From: Phyto melanocephala
Taxonomy: Eukaryota > Arthropoda > Insecta > Diptera > Rhinophoridae
NCBI GenBank assembly: GCA_941918925.1
Contig: OW799233.1
Location: forward strand, 175,925,235 to 175,989,234
Length of the DNA stretch: 64,000 nucleotides
Direction: 5' to 3'
Program-made: the position numbers and the translations under genes
In this document: positions 47,303 through 56,640 of the stretch, piece by piece
Position numbering within the stretch: position 1 is the first letter of the stretch
Layout of the letters: every line of letters starts with the position of its first letter
Notes under the pieces: model-generated
The model's input: the letters and a program-made list of their open reading frames with translations, nothing else
What the model was told of the DNA's origin: nothing
The model's database searches: none

Positions 47303-47715
47303 TATATGTCTCTAATATTATGCTTTAATAGCCATTCCCCTCAAGGCAAATTAAAAAAGAGAGCTCCTAAGTTCGAAAAAAAAGAGAAACAAATTTAACG
47401 TAGTTATCGCAATGGTCTTGGGGGCAAAAACATCGATAAATCGCACTTTAAGATCCAACTGCAAATACAGAAGATGTTATATAAAATTTAAACAGACGAC
47501 TCCTAAGTTAAGTGAAACAAAATCGAAAATTCTTTGCAAAAACAAAAAGTTTGAAATTGTATTTACGTACGGCGCATTTTTTTTTTTTTTTTGTTAGCTT
47601 GTAAAGTAATACGCTCGTACGTTTTTACATACATACATATCCTTTTAAATTCAAATAAAAGAGTTTATTTTAATATGTAAATTAATTAACTAAAATACTT
47701 ATTTAGAATACTCAC

Positions 47716-47831
47716 ATTTTTCGAACAAATCCAATACGTTCGATTGTCCATTTTACGATTCTTAACAAATTTTTCATTATTATACAACAAAATCTGACTA
47801 CCTCCTTTTCCAGTAACAAAATTAGGCAAAT
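47716..47831 (-). CDS. mod(mdg4): Split cassette 3, 5' half
   Basis: The acceptor TTTTTTTAG is followed by AT of a split codon; 38 residues, then donor GTGAGT in phase 0. It encodes D-L-P-N-F-V-T-G-K-G-G-S-Q, then L-L-Y-N-N-E-K-F-V-K-N-R-K, T-Y-W-I-C-S-K-N. Complete FLYW part with the first Cys. Confidence 0.83.
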
Positions 47832-47955
47832 CTAAAAAAAAATATAAAATTAATAACATAAAAAAAAACAAAATTAAATGCATGCATTTATAAAGTCTTC
47901 TTAACTTTATGTATTTAAAAAATAATATTGTTTTTTAATTAAAATCTTTTTTTTT

Positions 47956-48150
47956 TTATTTTTTTCTATAAATTTTATTTGACGACAAAATATTTGAGTT
48001 CGAAAAACATTTTCTGTTTGTCTTTAACGATTGGTGTTTGGATTTCTTATGCTTAGGTGTATGATTGTGTTTACAGTTGTGCTGGAAAATACGTTCCACA
48101 CCAAACAGATCGTGACCAGTTACTATACGTGCTCGGCAAATGGTTGTATT
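47956..48150 (-). CDS. mod(mdg4): Split cassette 4, 3' half
   Basis: The acceptor GTATTATAG is in phase 0; 64 residues to TAA. It begins N-T-T-I-C-R-A-R-I-V-T-G-H-D-L-F-G and continues F-Q-H-N-C-K-H-N-H, then a Lys-rich tail. It is the intact near-copy of the broken 43.4 kb half and gives the reference for the indels there. Confidence 0.83.
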   Translation of the reverse strand, partial: NTTICRARIVTGHDLFGVERIFQHNCKHNHTPKHKKSKHQSLKTNRKCFSNSNILSSNKIYRKK

Positions 48151-48408
48151 CTATAATACAAAATAAAAATCCAAAAGTGAAAGTGTTATTTTAAATTTAT
48201 ATTTGTATGTATGTATGTATGTTCTTATGTATCTAAATATATTTGCTCAATTCTCAAGCTTTCGTAGAAGTCTTAGGTTGTAAGAAATTCACTTTAACAT
48301 TAAAGAAAAACGGCGTTAGTACTAGCTTTTACGTCCAAGATTGATTTAGTCAACATTCAACATGTGTTGTATAAAATATTAATATAGAAGTTATCAATAT
48401 ATAGAATA

Positions 48409-48835
48409 CTAGCCGCCCGGTACGTGCTTCGGTATGTATCAAGTGAAATAATAAAAAAAAACTACATGCATTAGGTCCGAAGATGCAATATTACCGATTT
48501 TACCAGTTTTTAGCCCTTCATTATAGATTGTTTTAAGGATAGTAAAACTAGATTTATTTAAGGAGAGTAAAACTACGTTTTTACTTTTTTCCTATTGCTA
48601 TCCCTCTCAAAGATAAATGCTGCTTAAAAAAGTACCGAAATTTAGTTTTTACCCGTTTTATTCCCTTTAAACTCAATATCTTCAAAAAGTACCAGACACC
48701 TATCCAATTATTTTTAGCAGGCTCTTTGGTCCTATCTGAATGTTTGGAGATACTGAGTTATCGATTTTACCCTTTTTTACCCGTAAACCGCTCAACGGAT
48801 TACAACGATAAGTGTCATTGATTTTTATATACATA
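48409..48835 (-). mobile_element. Helitron-like element, short copy
   Basis: In minus orientation it ends ...CCGGGCGGCTAG at 48409, a CTAG 3' end with a nearby GC-rich short hairpin, and starts near 48835 with TATATAAAAATCAATG. It abuts the next Helitron head to tail. No coding sequence; it is inferred from the ends only. Confidence 0.6.
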
Positions 48836-49939
48836 CTAGCTGACCCGGCGAACTTCGTACCGCCCTATAATCAAGAAATATCTGTTACCTTTTTATCTGA
48901 ATTAAGTTAATTTCTTTATTAAGTATTGCTGTTGGTATATTAATAAATCAAAATTATTCCAAAAACAAAGTGGGCCAATTCAAAGCAGACTCTCATATTG
49001 TACTATGTCATATAATTCATATTAATATGACTAGTGACTTTGAACACCTTTTGTTAACAAATTATGTATTTAATACAAGAAAGAAGACATAGAGATGACG
49101 CTGTTAAAAATTGTATGTATACAGGAAAGAAGAAAAAAGAAAATATTCTCTCTGAGAGGTGAGAAGCGAAGAAATTCTCTCTGAGAGACAGTATGGTTAA
49201 AAGTATAACATAAACAATTTCTTATACATAGGAAACAAATGTGTAAAGTCGTATTATTTTTTTTGTATGGAAATTACTAACAAAAATTTTATGCATGCAT
49301 AAAATAATATGAAATAGTACAAATATGACTGATATGCAACCACTTTGAATTGGCCCAGTGTTTATTATTCTAATGCTTTATGATACACAATATTCTTAGT
49401 TTTGTTTTCTGGCGCGTATATAAATAGTGTTGTTGGTATTCCGACATGGGAACAGGCGACATATAACTGGCCATGTGAAAAAAATGAATTCTCAAGATTA
49501 ATGGCTATTCTTTTGTAAAAGTATCAAAATGGTCTATCAAAAGCTTCCAAAACTATAATAATTTGACTAACCTTGTTGAACAAACACTTCAGAAAAAAAC
49601 ACACAGTACAAATTATGCTGTATAAACCAATGTGAAAAGTACACTAAGAAATGGTAAATGAATTATGTAGGTATTTTGTTATTATAACTCCGACCGCAGA
49701 CCAACTCCGACAGATATATTTGCAAAGAGCATGTAAACTACGATTCTTTGTTTTAATGTCAACTACGTGAATATTACTGCCAGTGACACATTATTATTAT
49801 TATTATTTTCTTACATAAGAAGCTTCTCCTTATAATAACAAATACAACAAAAAAAGAATTAGTGAAATCGGTCCAGCCATTCACGCGAGATGCCCAAGGG
49901 AGACCAAGGTAAAAAGGGATTAATTTTTATATATATAGA
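48836..49939 (-). mobile_element. Helitron with helicase C-terminus, hosting a MITE
   Basis: The minus-strand 5' end is TCTATATATATAAAAATTAA at 49939. The 3' end is GGCGGTACGAAGTTCGCCGG...CTAG at 48836, with a hairpin close to the terminus. Around 49375-49490 it encodes the end of a Pif1-type Helitron helicase: F-F-S-H-G-Q-L-Y-V-A-C-S-H-V-G, then L-F-I-Y-A-P-E-N-K-T-K-N-I-V-Y and a stop. The conserved Arg of C-S-R-V is His. A 390-bp MITE is inserted at about 48970-49360. Confidence 0.8.
48970..49360. mobile_element. TGGGCCAATTCAAAG MITE, copy 1
   Basis: TGGGCCAATTCAAAGCAGAC at the left and the inverse CTTTGAATTGGCCCA at the right. It is an almost full-length match, inverted, to 62632-63021. 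Nested in the Helitron. Confidence 0.82.
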
Positions 49940-50083
49940 TATAAATATAAAAATACAACCACTATGTCATACAACAATAACTACGATAGCTTTTAAATTG
50001 AACAATTAAATTCTTAAGTTCACAAATTAGTTAATTGACATATCTGAAATGCTTATTTATGTATCTGGCTAAATAATACCAAC

Positions 50084-50199
50084 CTTTTTCGAACAAATCC
50101 AATATGTGCGATTATCTGTTTTACGATTCTTTACAAATTTTTCATTCTTATACAATAAAATCTGGCTACCTCCTTGTCCAGTTGTAAAATTTGGTAAAT
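50084..50199 (-). CDS. mod(mdg4): Split cassette 4, 5' half
   Basis: The acceptor ATCTTTTAG is followed by AT; 38 residues to donor GTTGGT, a less usual donor (T at +3). It encodes D-L-P-N-F-T-T-G-Q-G-G-S-Q, L-L-Y-K-N-E-K-F-V-K-N-R-K and T-Y-W-I-C-S-K-K. Partner: 47956-48150, across an intron mostly filled by Helitrons. Confidence 0.82.
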
Positions 50200-50422
50200 C
50201 TAAAAGATAATTATGAAAATATTGACACAAACAATTAACAAGTTAACGTTTAGAATGATAGAATAGCGCTTACAATAAAAAAGAGGAACATGATTTAAAT
50301 GTTTAATTTTAAAATTTATTTTTGTTAAATTCTTGTTGTTAATTAATATTTTTTTTTTTTAAATCTTTCCAAGCGATCCACTTTTATGTATCCAACAACA
50401 AATTTGTTTGTTGCTTTCGAAA

Positions 50423-50629
50423 TCAAGATGAATGTTTAATTTTTTTACTTAATTCCTTTACTAGTTTTGTGTCCTCATTTAAGAAAGCCTCCGCAAAAGC
50501 AATTGCTGTAGATTTACGTTTTTTGCGTGTCACCAACTGTGAATGATTGTGGTGGCATGATTCCAAAACAATCTGTGTATTATCATTCACAACATCAGTC
50601 ACAATGCGGGCATTACATTTTAAACTACC
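50423..50629 (-). CDS. mod(mdg4): Split cassette 5, 3' half
   Basis: The acceptor TATTGTAG is in phase 0; 68 residues to TGA. It begins G-S-L-K-C-N-A-R-I-V-T-D and continues to C-H-H-N-H, then a longer tail with T-R-K-K-R-K and A-F-A-E-A-F-L-N-E-D. Clearly divergent from the 3' halves of cassettes 1-4, so it is the oldest branch or under different selection. Confidence 0.82.
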   Translation of the reverse strand, partial: GSLKCNARIVTDVVNDNTQIVLESCHHNHSQLVTRKKRKSTAIAFAEAFLNEDTKLVKELSKKIKHSS

Positions 50630-51069
50630 CTACAATACAAAAGAAAAATTATAATTTAAAAATAAATTTAAAATAAAATTATGAAAACCAAAAAAATAAT
50701 AAATGTACATACATATGTAAGAAGCAAGCTTGCAAGCTAGTTACTTGCAAGTTCTTAGATGTACATATTGATATGTTTATGTGTATGTAGTATAAAATTA
50801 GTTTTTAAAATGTTTTTATTTAACTTAAATAATGATTCAATACTTATAGTCCACTAAAAATTATAAAGAAAAATAATTTTATTTTTTGCTGTCTTCAAAA
50901 AACAACAAAGTTCTCAAAAATGCAAACGGACGTAATTACACGAAATTTCGAAATTGAGTTTTTTTATCGATATGATTCGTTTTATCAAAATACATGTTCG
51001 TGTAAAATTTTAGACTCCTACGATCAAAAATGGCAATTTAATAACATTGCATTCAAACCGAAGTAACTA

Positions 51070-52015
51070 AAGGGTGATTTTTTAGTAATTATCTTTTTGG
51101 CAACACTGGTTTAAACAGCTGACGCACGTTTCGTGTTTTGTTTCACTGTCAAACATCTTCAGTTTGGTCTATAATTTAACCATGAATCGTCTTACAAACG
51201 AACAATGCTTGCAAATTATTGAATTTTATTATCAAAATGCGTGCTCGGTTAAGAAAATTCATCACACCTAAATCCTTCCGCAAAATTTTCCACGTTGTTG
51301 AGTAACAGAGACCCAGTTGCTGCGTTAAAAAGCAGAATTGTCGATTTTGGAGTGAAGATCAGCCAGAAGCACTGCAAGAGCTACCAATGCATCCAGAAAA
51401 AGTCACAGTTTGGTGCGGTTTATGGGCTGGTGGCATCATTGGACCGTACTTCTTCAAAGATGATGCGAATCGTAACGTAACTGTGAATGGTGAGCGCTAC
51501 CGTGAAATGATATCCAATTTTTTTTTTGCCCAAAATGCAAGAGCTTGACTTGCATGACATGTGGTTTCAACAAGTCGGTGCTACATGCCACACAGCACGC
51601 TTAACAATGGACTTATTGAGAGGCGAGTTCGGTGAACATTTTATTTCACGTTCAGGACCGTTCAATTGGCCGCCTAGATCGTGCGATTTAACACTTTTAG
51701 ACTATTTTTTGTGGGGCTATATTAAAGCTCATGTCTATTCACACATGGCCGCTTCAATTGACGCATTGGAAGACAACATTGAAGCATTTATTTATGAGAT
51801 ACCCCCCGAAATGTTGGAAAGAGTATGCCAAAATTGGACTAAGCGGATGAACTATTTGAGGCCGTGACTGCGCCTCAACAACATTTGCATGAAATAATCT
51901 TCAAACAATAAATTATATGGACCGTACTATCGATTCATATAAAGATTTCATGCATTTTTTTAAATTTTATGTGTTTTTTTTTAACTTTCCTATAGCTCTT
52001 AAAAAATCACGCTTT
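51070..52015 (+). mobile_element. Mariner-like element with internal deletions
   Basis: A 946-bp element with ends AAAGGGTGATTTTTTAG and the inverse AAAAAATCACGCTTT, flanked by TA. It begins M-N-R-L-T-N-E-Q-C-L-Q-I-I-E-F-Y-Y-Q-N-A (HTH) at 51182, then soon breaks. Middle pieces (Q-N-C-R-F-W and V-W-C-G-L-W-A-G-G-I-I-G-P-Y-F-F) appear in different frames. The frame 51526-51867 has F-Q-Q-V-G-A-T, so the second catalytic Asp is Val, and P-P-R-S-C-D-L. DUF4817 type, inactive; it lies in the intron of split cassette 5. Confidence 0.83.
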
Positions 52016-52111
52016 ATATGTTTACTATTAGACAAATTTTGATACATTGAATGTTCATTTAATACAATTTCGAAATTGAAATGGTACAATCTTAAATAGT
52101 CAATAACTTAC

Positions 52112-52245
52112 CTTTTTGGCACATATCCAGTAAGTTTTAACACCACTTTTGCGATTTTTAACAAAATTAAAGCCCTTATAAGACAATAGGGTACAGCCTC
52201 TTTGGCCCACTGTATACGTGAAATCACCATTTTCCATCTTAATAT
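52112..52245 (-). CDS. mod(mdg4): Split cassette 5, 5' half
   Basis: The acceptor TTTTGTAG is followed by AT; 44 residues to donor GTAAGT in phase 0. It begins D-I-K-M-E-N-G-D-F-T-Y-T-V-G-Q-R-G-C, then L-L-S-Y-K-G-F-N-F-V-K-N-R-K and T-Y-W-I-C-A-K-K. Six residues longer than the other 5' halves. It has the best donor consensus of the split series. Confidence 0.83.
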
Positions 52246-52658
52246 CTACAAAATAGAAATGATAAATATTAATAAAAAAACAAAAACTCTAACGAACAAA
52301 TAAAATTGTATTAACTTTCCCAACTGCCCAATTAAAAGAATTCAAATATGCTTCCACTTTGTTTTTAATTTAGAGTTAAATACATTTTTCAACTTTATTA
52401 GAAAATATTTGCAATAAAACAAGAGAGAAACGAAAACAAATTTGTTTATAAGAAAACTTAAAGCTTCAAATAGTTTGTTATAATTTTCTTTAAAAATTCA
52501 ACAAAAAAAAAAACGAAGAAAAAATAGATAATTAAAAGAGTTTTAGCAATAAAACATACAAAATGTTTTTGTTTGGCGACTATTTTTTATGACATTGTTG
52601 AATAGAACGTTGAAATACATATTGTCTATCGACTTGCTAAATGCATTCATTGGTCGCA

Positions 52659-52882
52659 TTAAAACGGTGGATGATTGTGTTTGCCACACTTTAATACCAC
52701 ATCATGACGATAATCTTCATCGATGGTAACAGCACGAGCCTTGCATTTGTGAATACCTGCACGGGCACAAGACCAATAGGTTTTATTACCCGATGCTTTA
52801 TTGCGCGTAAATGTATAGTCACCAACTTTAAGTTTACGACTGCCACGAAAGCCCGTTATATAAGTGATGAAAAAGTTTCCTA
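52659..52882 (-). CDS. mod(mdg4): FLYWCH terminal exon
   Basis: The acceptor TTTTCATTAG is followed by TA of a split codon; 73 residues. Lead V-G-N-F-F-I-T-Y-I-T-G-F-R-G-S-R-K-L-K, then the finger G-D-Y-T-F-T, T-Y-W-S-C, C-x7-C-x21-H-N-H and only P-P-F after it. A compact single-exon cassette directly upstream of the split series; its lead G-F-R-G-S-R-K resembles that of A1. Confidence 0.85.
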
Positions 52883-53416
52883 CTAATGAAAACAAAAAGA
52901 AGAAGAAAAAGAAAAAAAAGAAGAGAAGAACATAAAAATAAATGATTAATAAAAGGAAATGTTAAATGTGGGTGAAATTAAGTTGAATATTATTGAAATC
53001 TTAGAGAAATAAACACGATATTGTTTGAAGATAATAAATAAAGCATGACCCCCAATGTTCACAGTCAATTTTGAATTTACAAAACAATATTTTTAAACGA
53101 AAATGGTTTCTTCAATGTCTTGTAAATTTTTAAATTAATTATGAATAAGAGGATGTGTCTTTGGTAAAATTTTTATTGCAGTAAAGGTTTAAAGAAATTA
53201 CAAAAAATTTTCTGTGAAAATTATTAAACCATTAGATATTTTATTTGTTTTTTTTTTCTTCTTAATTAAATAACTTTATTAAATATTAGCAAAAAAATAT
53301 TTGTTAATACATATACTACATATGTACATACTTACAATATAATTAAAATTAAGTAAATTAATTTTTACGTATTTTTTTTTTCTTATTATATTTGTAATTA
53401 TATTTATGTATTTTAA

Positions 53417-53877
53417 TTAAACAGTTAATTGTAGTGAGTTTTTTATTTCGTCTTTGCTGTCGATCTTTTCTTTGGAATCTTTTTTTGCATTTTGTTCGGC
53501 TTTAAGATGTTTGAGTGAACCGTATTTTCTGGCTTGTGTAATAACTTCATGGTTGTGCTCACTATTCAATACCGTTAAAATGTTGCCTTTGGTTTTGATA
53601 CGGGCCCGACAGCGCAATACGGCAAATTGACTACAACGCCAGTAGGTAACATCTTCCCGCGTAACATGACGATTGAAGGTGTGTTGTTTTAGCAGCAATT
53701 GTTTGGTGCCATATTTACTAACCACAAACACAGGTCCATTATTGCTGTTACGCAAGCTGGTTGTCGAAAGTCTTTGAACACAAGCCATTGCTGGAGTTTC
53801 CTCAGCTACAAAACTATCTTGGCCCGGTCCCTGAGTCTGAGCCTGTTGCATAGCTACCTGATCAAAGTAAGAGTTTT
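53417..53877 (-). CDS. mod(mdg4): FLYWCH terminal exon, long lead and tail
   Basis: The acceptor CACTTTTAG is followed by AA; 152 residues, the longest private part here. A Gln-rich lead (A-M-Q-Q-A-Q-T-Q-G-P-G-Q) and a Ser/Thr/Asn segment precede the finger L-K-Q-H-T-F-N, T-Y-W-R-C, C-x7-C-x17-H-N-H. Then K-Y-G-S-L-K-H-L, shared with the 33.6 kb cassette, and a charged Lys/Asp/Glu tail. The Gln-rich lead suggests a self- or partner-interaction surface (inference). Confidence 0.87.
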
Positions 53878-54083
53878 CTAAAAGTGCATTTAACAAACGG
53901 AAAAGAGAAGAAGAAAAGTATAAATATTTTAATAAAGAAAATATTTTTCTTAAACAAATTTAGGCTTCCAAGTAAATAAAACGCAATTTTTTTTTTTTAA
54001 ATTTTCCTCTTTTACAAGTGTATTTTCTAATTTTTTTAGAATCTTATTTGATATCATTATCATTTGAATATGTATTATTATTA

Positions 54084-54286
54084 TTATGCATTTGTTAAAC
54101 ATTTGTTTGTATGAGTTTTACATTTGATAAGTTGGCCACCTTTAAGATCGCTTAATATTAAATATGCGGGACAATATAGCGTTAAACAAGTCCAATAACT
54201 TCGAAATGCTGTACAACGTGTCTTTCGGTAACGTTTGCCATTGTAATCGATATACTCCATTTTGCCAATTTTGGTTATTTGTATTT
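54084..54286 (-). CDS. mod(mdg4): Atypical FLYWCH-like terminal exon
   Basis: The acceptor CATTTTTAG is followed by AA, in the same phase as all the others; 66 residues to TAA. It has the order Y-N-G-K-R-Y, S-Y-W-T-C, then a short knuckle C-x4-C-P-A-Y, but ends K-T-H-T-N-K-C: the second His of H-x-H is replaced by Asn, with a Cys two residues on that might substitute. The frame, acceptor and phase argue for a real cassette; the ligands argue for weakened or altered metal binding. Early decay is the alternative. Confidence 0.65.
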
Positions 54287-54650
54287 CTAAAAATGTTTAC
54301 AAAAATAAAAAAGCAAACGTATTAACTAAATCTAAAGAAAAAATGTAACAACCAGTACTGGTTAATATAATAATAGTAATTGTGCTAAAATTGTTTTTTT
54401 TATTATTTTTTATTTTTATAAAAAAAAAATTTTTAAATAAGTATGATCCTTCAATTAACTTATTTTTTAAACTTATAAAATAAATACATTACAATGTTTG
54501 TTATAAATAATACGTTTTACATATAAGTACATACATATATTTCATTCATGTTCGCCTTATTTGCAAATAAAAAAAAAAATTTAAATATTTGCAGTTAAGC
54601 GTATGTCATTGGCACTGCTTTTCACGTTTTGAATAATCTTAGGTTAACAC

Positions 54651-54861
54651 CAAGGCACATTTATTTATCAGGTAGTCTTGTTTCGTCAGCTGATTATTTT
54701 TTTCTTCACGTATTTTTAAATTTCAGCTGTCAAAGTCTATTAATACAAAACAATTTTCTCTTCTCTCTCATTTATTTCAAATGTCAAACTTTATATATAA
54801 AAAATATTAACAAAAAAAATTCTCTCCAAACTGCAATTACCTGATGAATTAATATGCCTTG
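54651..54861. mobile_element. CAAGGCA-type MITE with 8-base duplication
   Basis: A 211-bp element, CAAGGCACATTTATTTATCAGG with inverse TGATGAATTAATATGCCTTG, flanked by perfect GTTAACAC (54643-54650 and 54862-54869). It is the best preserved copy in the window, showing the family makes 8-base duplications, as hAT and P elements do. Confidence 0.85.
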
Positions 54862-54984
54862 GTTAACACGTTCATTTGTCGTATTTTCATGCCCATCATG
54901 CCATGATTTCATATTTCCAACTTTCACAATTTTAAGACATTTAAAAATTTTTACAAAACAATATTTTAATCATTTTTAAATTTT

Positions 54985-56275
54985 AGAACATAAGACATAT
55001 TTATACAGGTATATTCAACGGCGATACAACAGAGCAACTTTTTAAGGGGTGTTCTCTGTCAAGGCCAATTCGTATATCAGCGATGGAAAAGTTATTATGA
55101 TATGTTTAACTTGATAATTTACTGCATTAGTTAAAGGCAGGTGTCTATATTATAGGAGAGAATATCCGAAGGTATTACAGACTTTCTGATGACTGTAGTG
55201 TGTTCCAAGCGGAGATACTGGCTATCTATACGGCAACGGATCTTATATTGGAACATATTCCAAGGGGTAGGGAGGTTACTCCTTACGTGGACAGTCAGAC
55301 GGCGCTCAAAGCCTTGTAGAGACAGTATGTCGAATCTAGGCTAGTTAGGAAGTGCAGGAGAGCACTCGATAGGATCACGAACCTGTTCAATGTCAAATTG
55401 TGTTGGGTAACAGGGCACAATGAAATCGTAGGCAATAAAATTGCTAAAGAACTTGCGCGCGATGGATCGACACTAGTTACGGCATGCGAAGAGGGCATGG
55501 TGAGGCCTACGATAGGTAACTATTTCGGGTGTTTTAGGGCGTGTGTATCCGACAGGACTAATATAACGTGGAGGGACAGAAGGGACTGCAGAGTGTCAAA
55601 GGCTTTATGGCTCAAGTTGAACTCAGCGGACTGTACGTTACTTCTGGGCCTGGATAGGGTATGTCTGAGGGCCACTATTTTTGGTTTTAACAGGGCACTG
55701 TCCTGTGAGAGCTAGGATTAGAAGATGGGATCGCGGCACTTCGGATTATTGTAGGATGTGTGAGAATGAGGAGGAGCTAGAGACTGTGGAACACATTGTC
55801 TGTCAACGCACGAGGTTACATAATCACAGACTTAAGAGGTTAAGTAGACGATTCTACGATGAGTTGGATGATGTTTCGGAGTGCAAACTGGGGAATATTA
55901 TCGGATTCATCATGGGGTCGGGTGGGTGTCTGGTGACAATACAATGGGGCTTTTAGGGGAATCTGTATATCTTTCTTCTATTCTATTTTCAACTAACTAT
56001 GCCTTATTTTCATCTACTATATCTTTAGCAACACTCTCTCTCTCCCTCTCTCTCTATCTCTTTCTAATCAATTTTCTATCTTTCTTATATAAATGAAAAC
56101 ACAATTGACCATATTGGTCTTCGAGTGTGAGTGTTGGAGGCGGCTTTTGCTTCCTGCATCCCCCTTTCCTACTTACCTACCTAAATGAAATTAGTGCGAA
56201 TTTAGCAAGTTTTTACAAAATGCTTCTCCATCAGCTGGGCTGATAATTTCACCTGTATGAATTCGCCTTGGTTCT
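54985..56275. mobile_element. MITE split by a non-LTR retrotransposon
   Basis: The left arm (54998-55130; CAGGTATATTCAACGGCGAT) and right arm (56185-56275; ...ATGAATTCGCCTTGG) together match the uninterrupted copy at 56298-56640. The insert between them is the retrotransposon below. Confidence 0.65.
55131..56184 (+). mobile_element. Non-LTR retrotransposon 3' fragment (RNase H)
   Basis: Plus-strand frames read an RNase H domain: F-Q-A-E-I-L-A-I near 55205, V-D-S-Q-T-A-L-K-A-L near 55289 with a stop just after, and W-V-T-G-H-N-E-I-V-G-N near 55405. After a frame change a zinc-knuckle end follows, Y-C-R-M-C-E-N-E-E-E-L-E-T-V-E-H-I-V-C (55750-55805). The reverse transcriptase is missing. It is related in layout to, but a different sequence from, the 8.6-9.26 kb fragment. 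Confidence 0.78.
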
Positions 56276-56297
56276 GTTTTTTTTTAAATTCGGCTCC

Positions 56298-56640
56298 AAT
56301 CAAGGCATATCCATCAGGTATATGCAACGGCGAATTAATACAACAAAGCAACTTTTGAGGGGATGTTTTATGTTAAGGCCAATTCGTACACCAGGGATGG
56401 AAAAGTTGTTTTGACATATTAAATATAATAAAATTTGTTTAACAAAATGACATAAATGTTTGAAACACATTATTAATGCCGCAAAAGCTACAAATATACA
56501 TAAATTTAGCACATTTATTATCAAAAAGTACACGTAAGTTAATTGTCAAAAATCACATTTTCCTTCCCTGCATTAATAAGGCAAATTCAACCAATTTTGA
56601 CAAAAAGTTTCCCCATCAGCTGTATGAATTCGTCTTGGCT
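56298..56640. mobile_element. CAAGGCATATCCATC-type MITE
   Basis: CAAGGCATATCCATCAGGTA at the left and GCTGTATGAATTCGTCTTGG at the right; uninterrupted reference for the split copy next to it. It contains no gene; the two opposite short frames are incidental. Confidence 0.6.
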
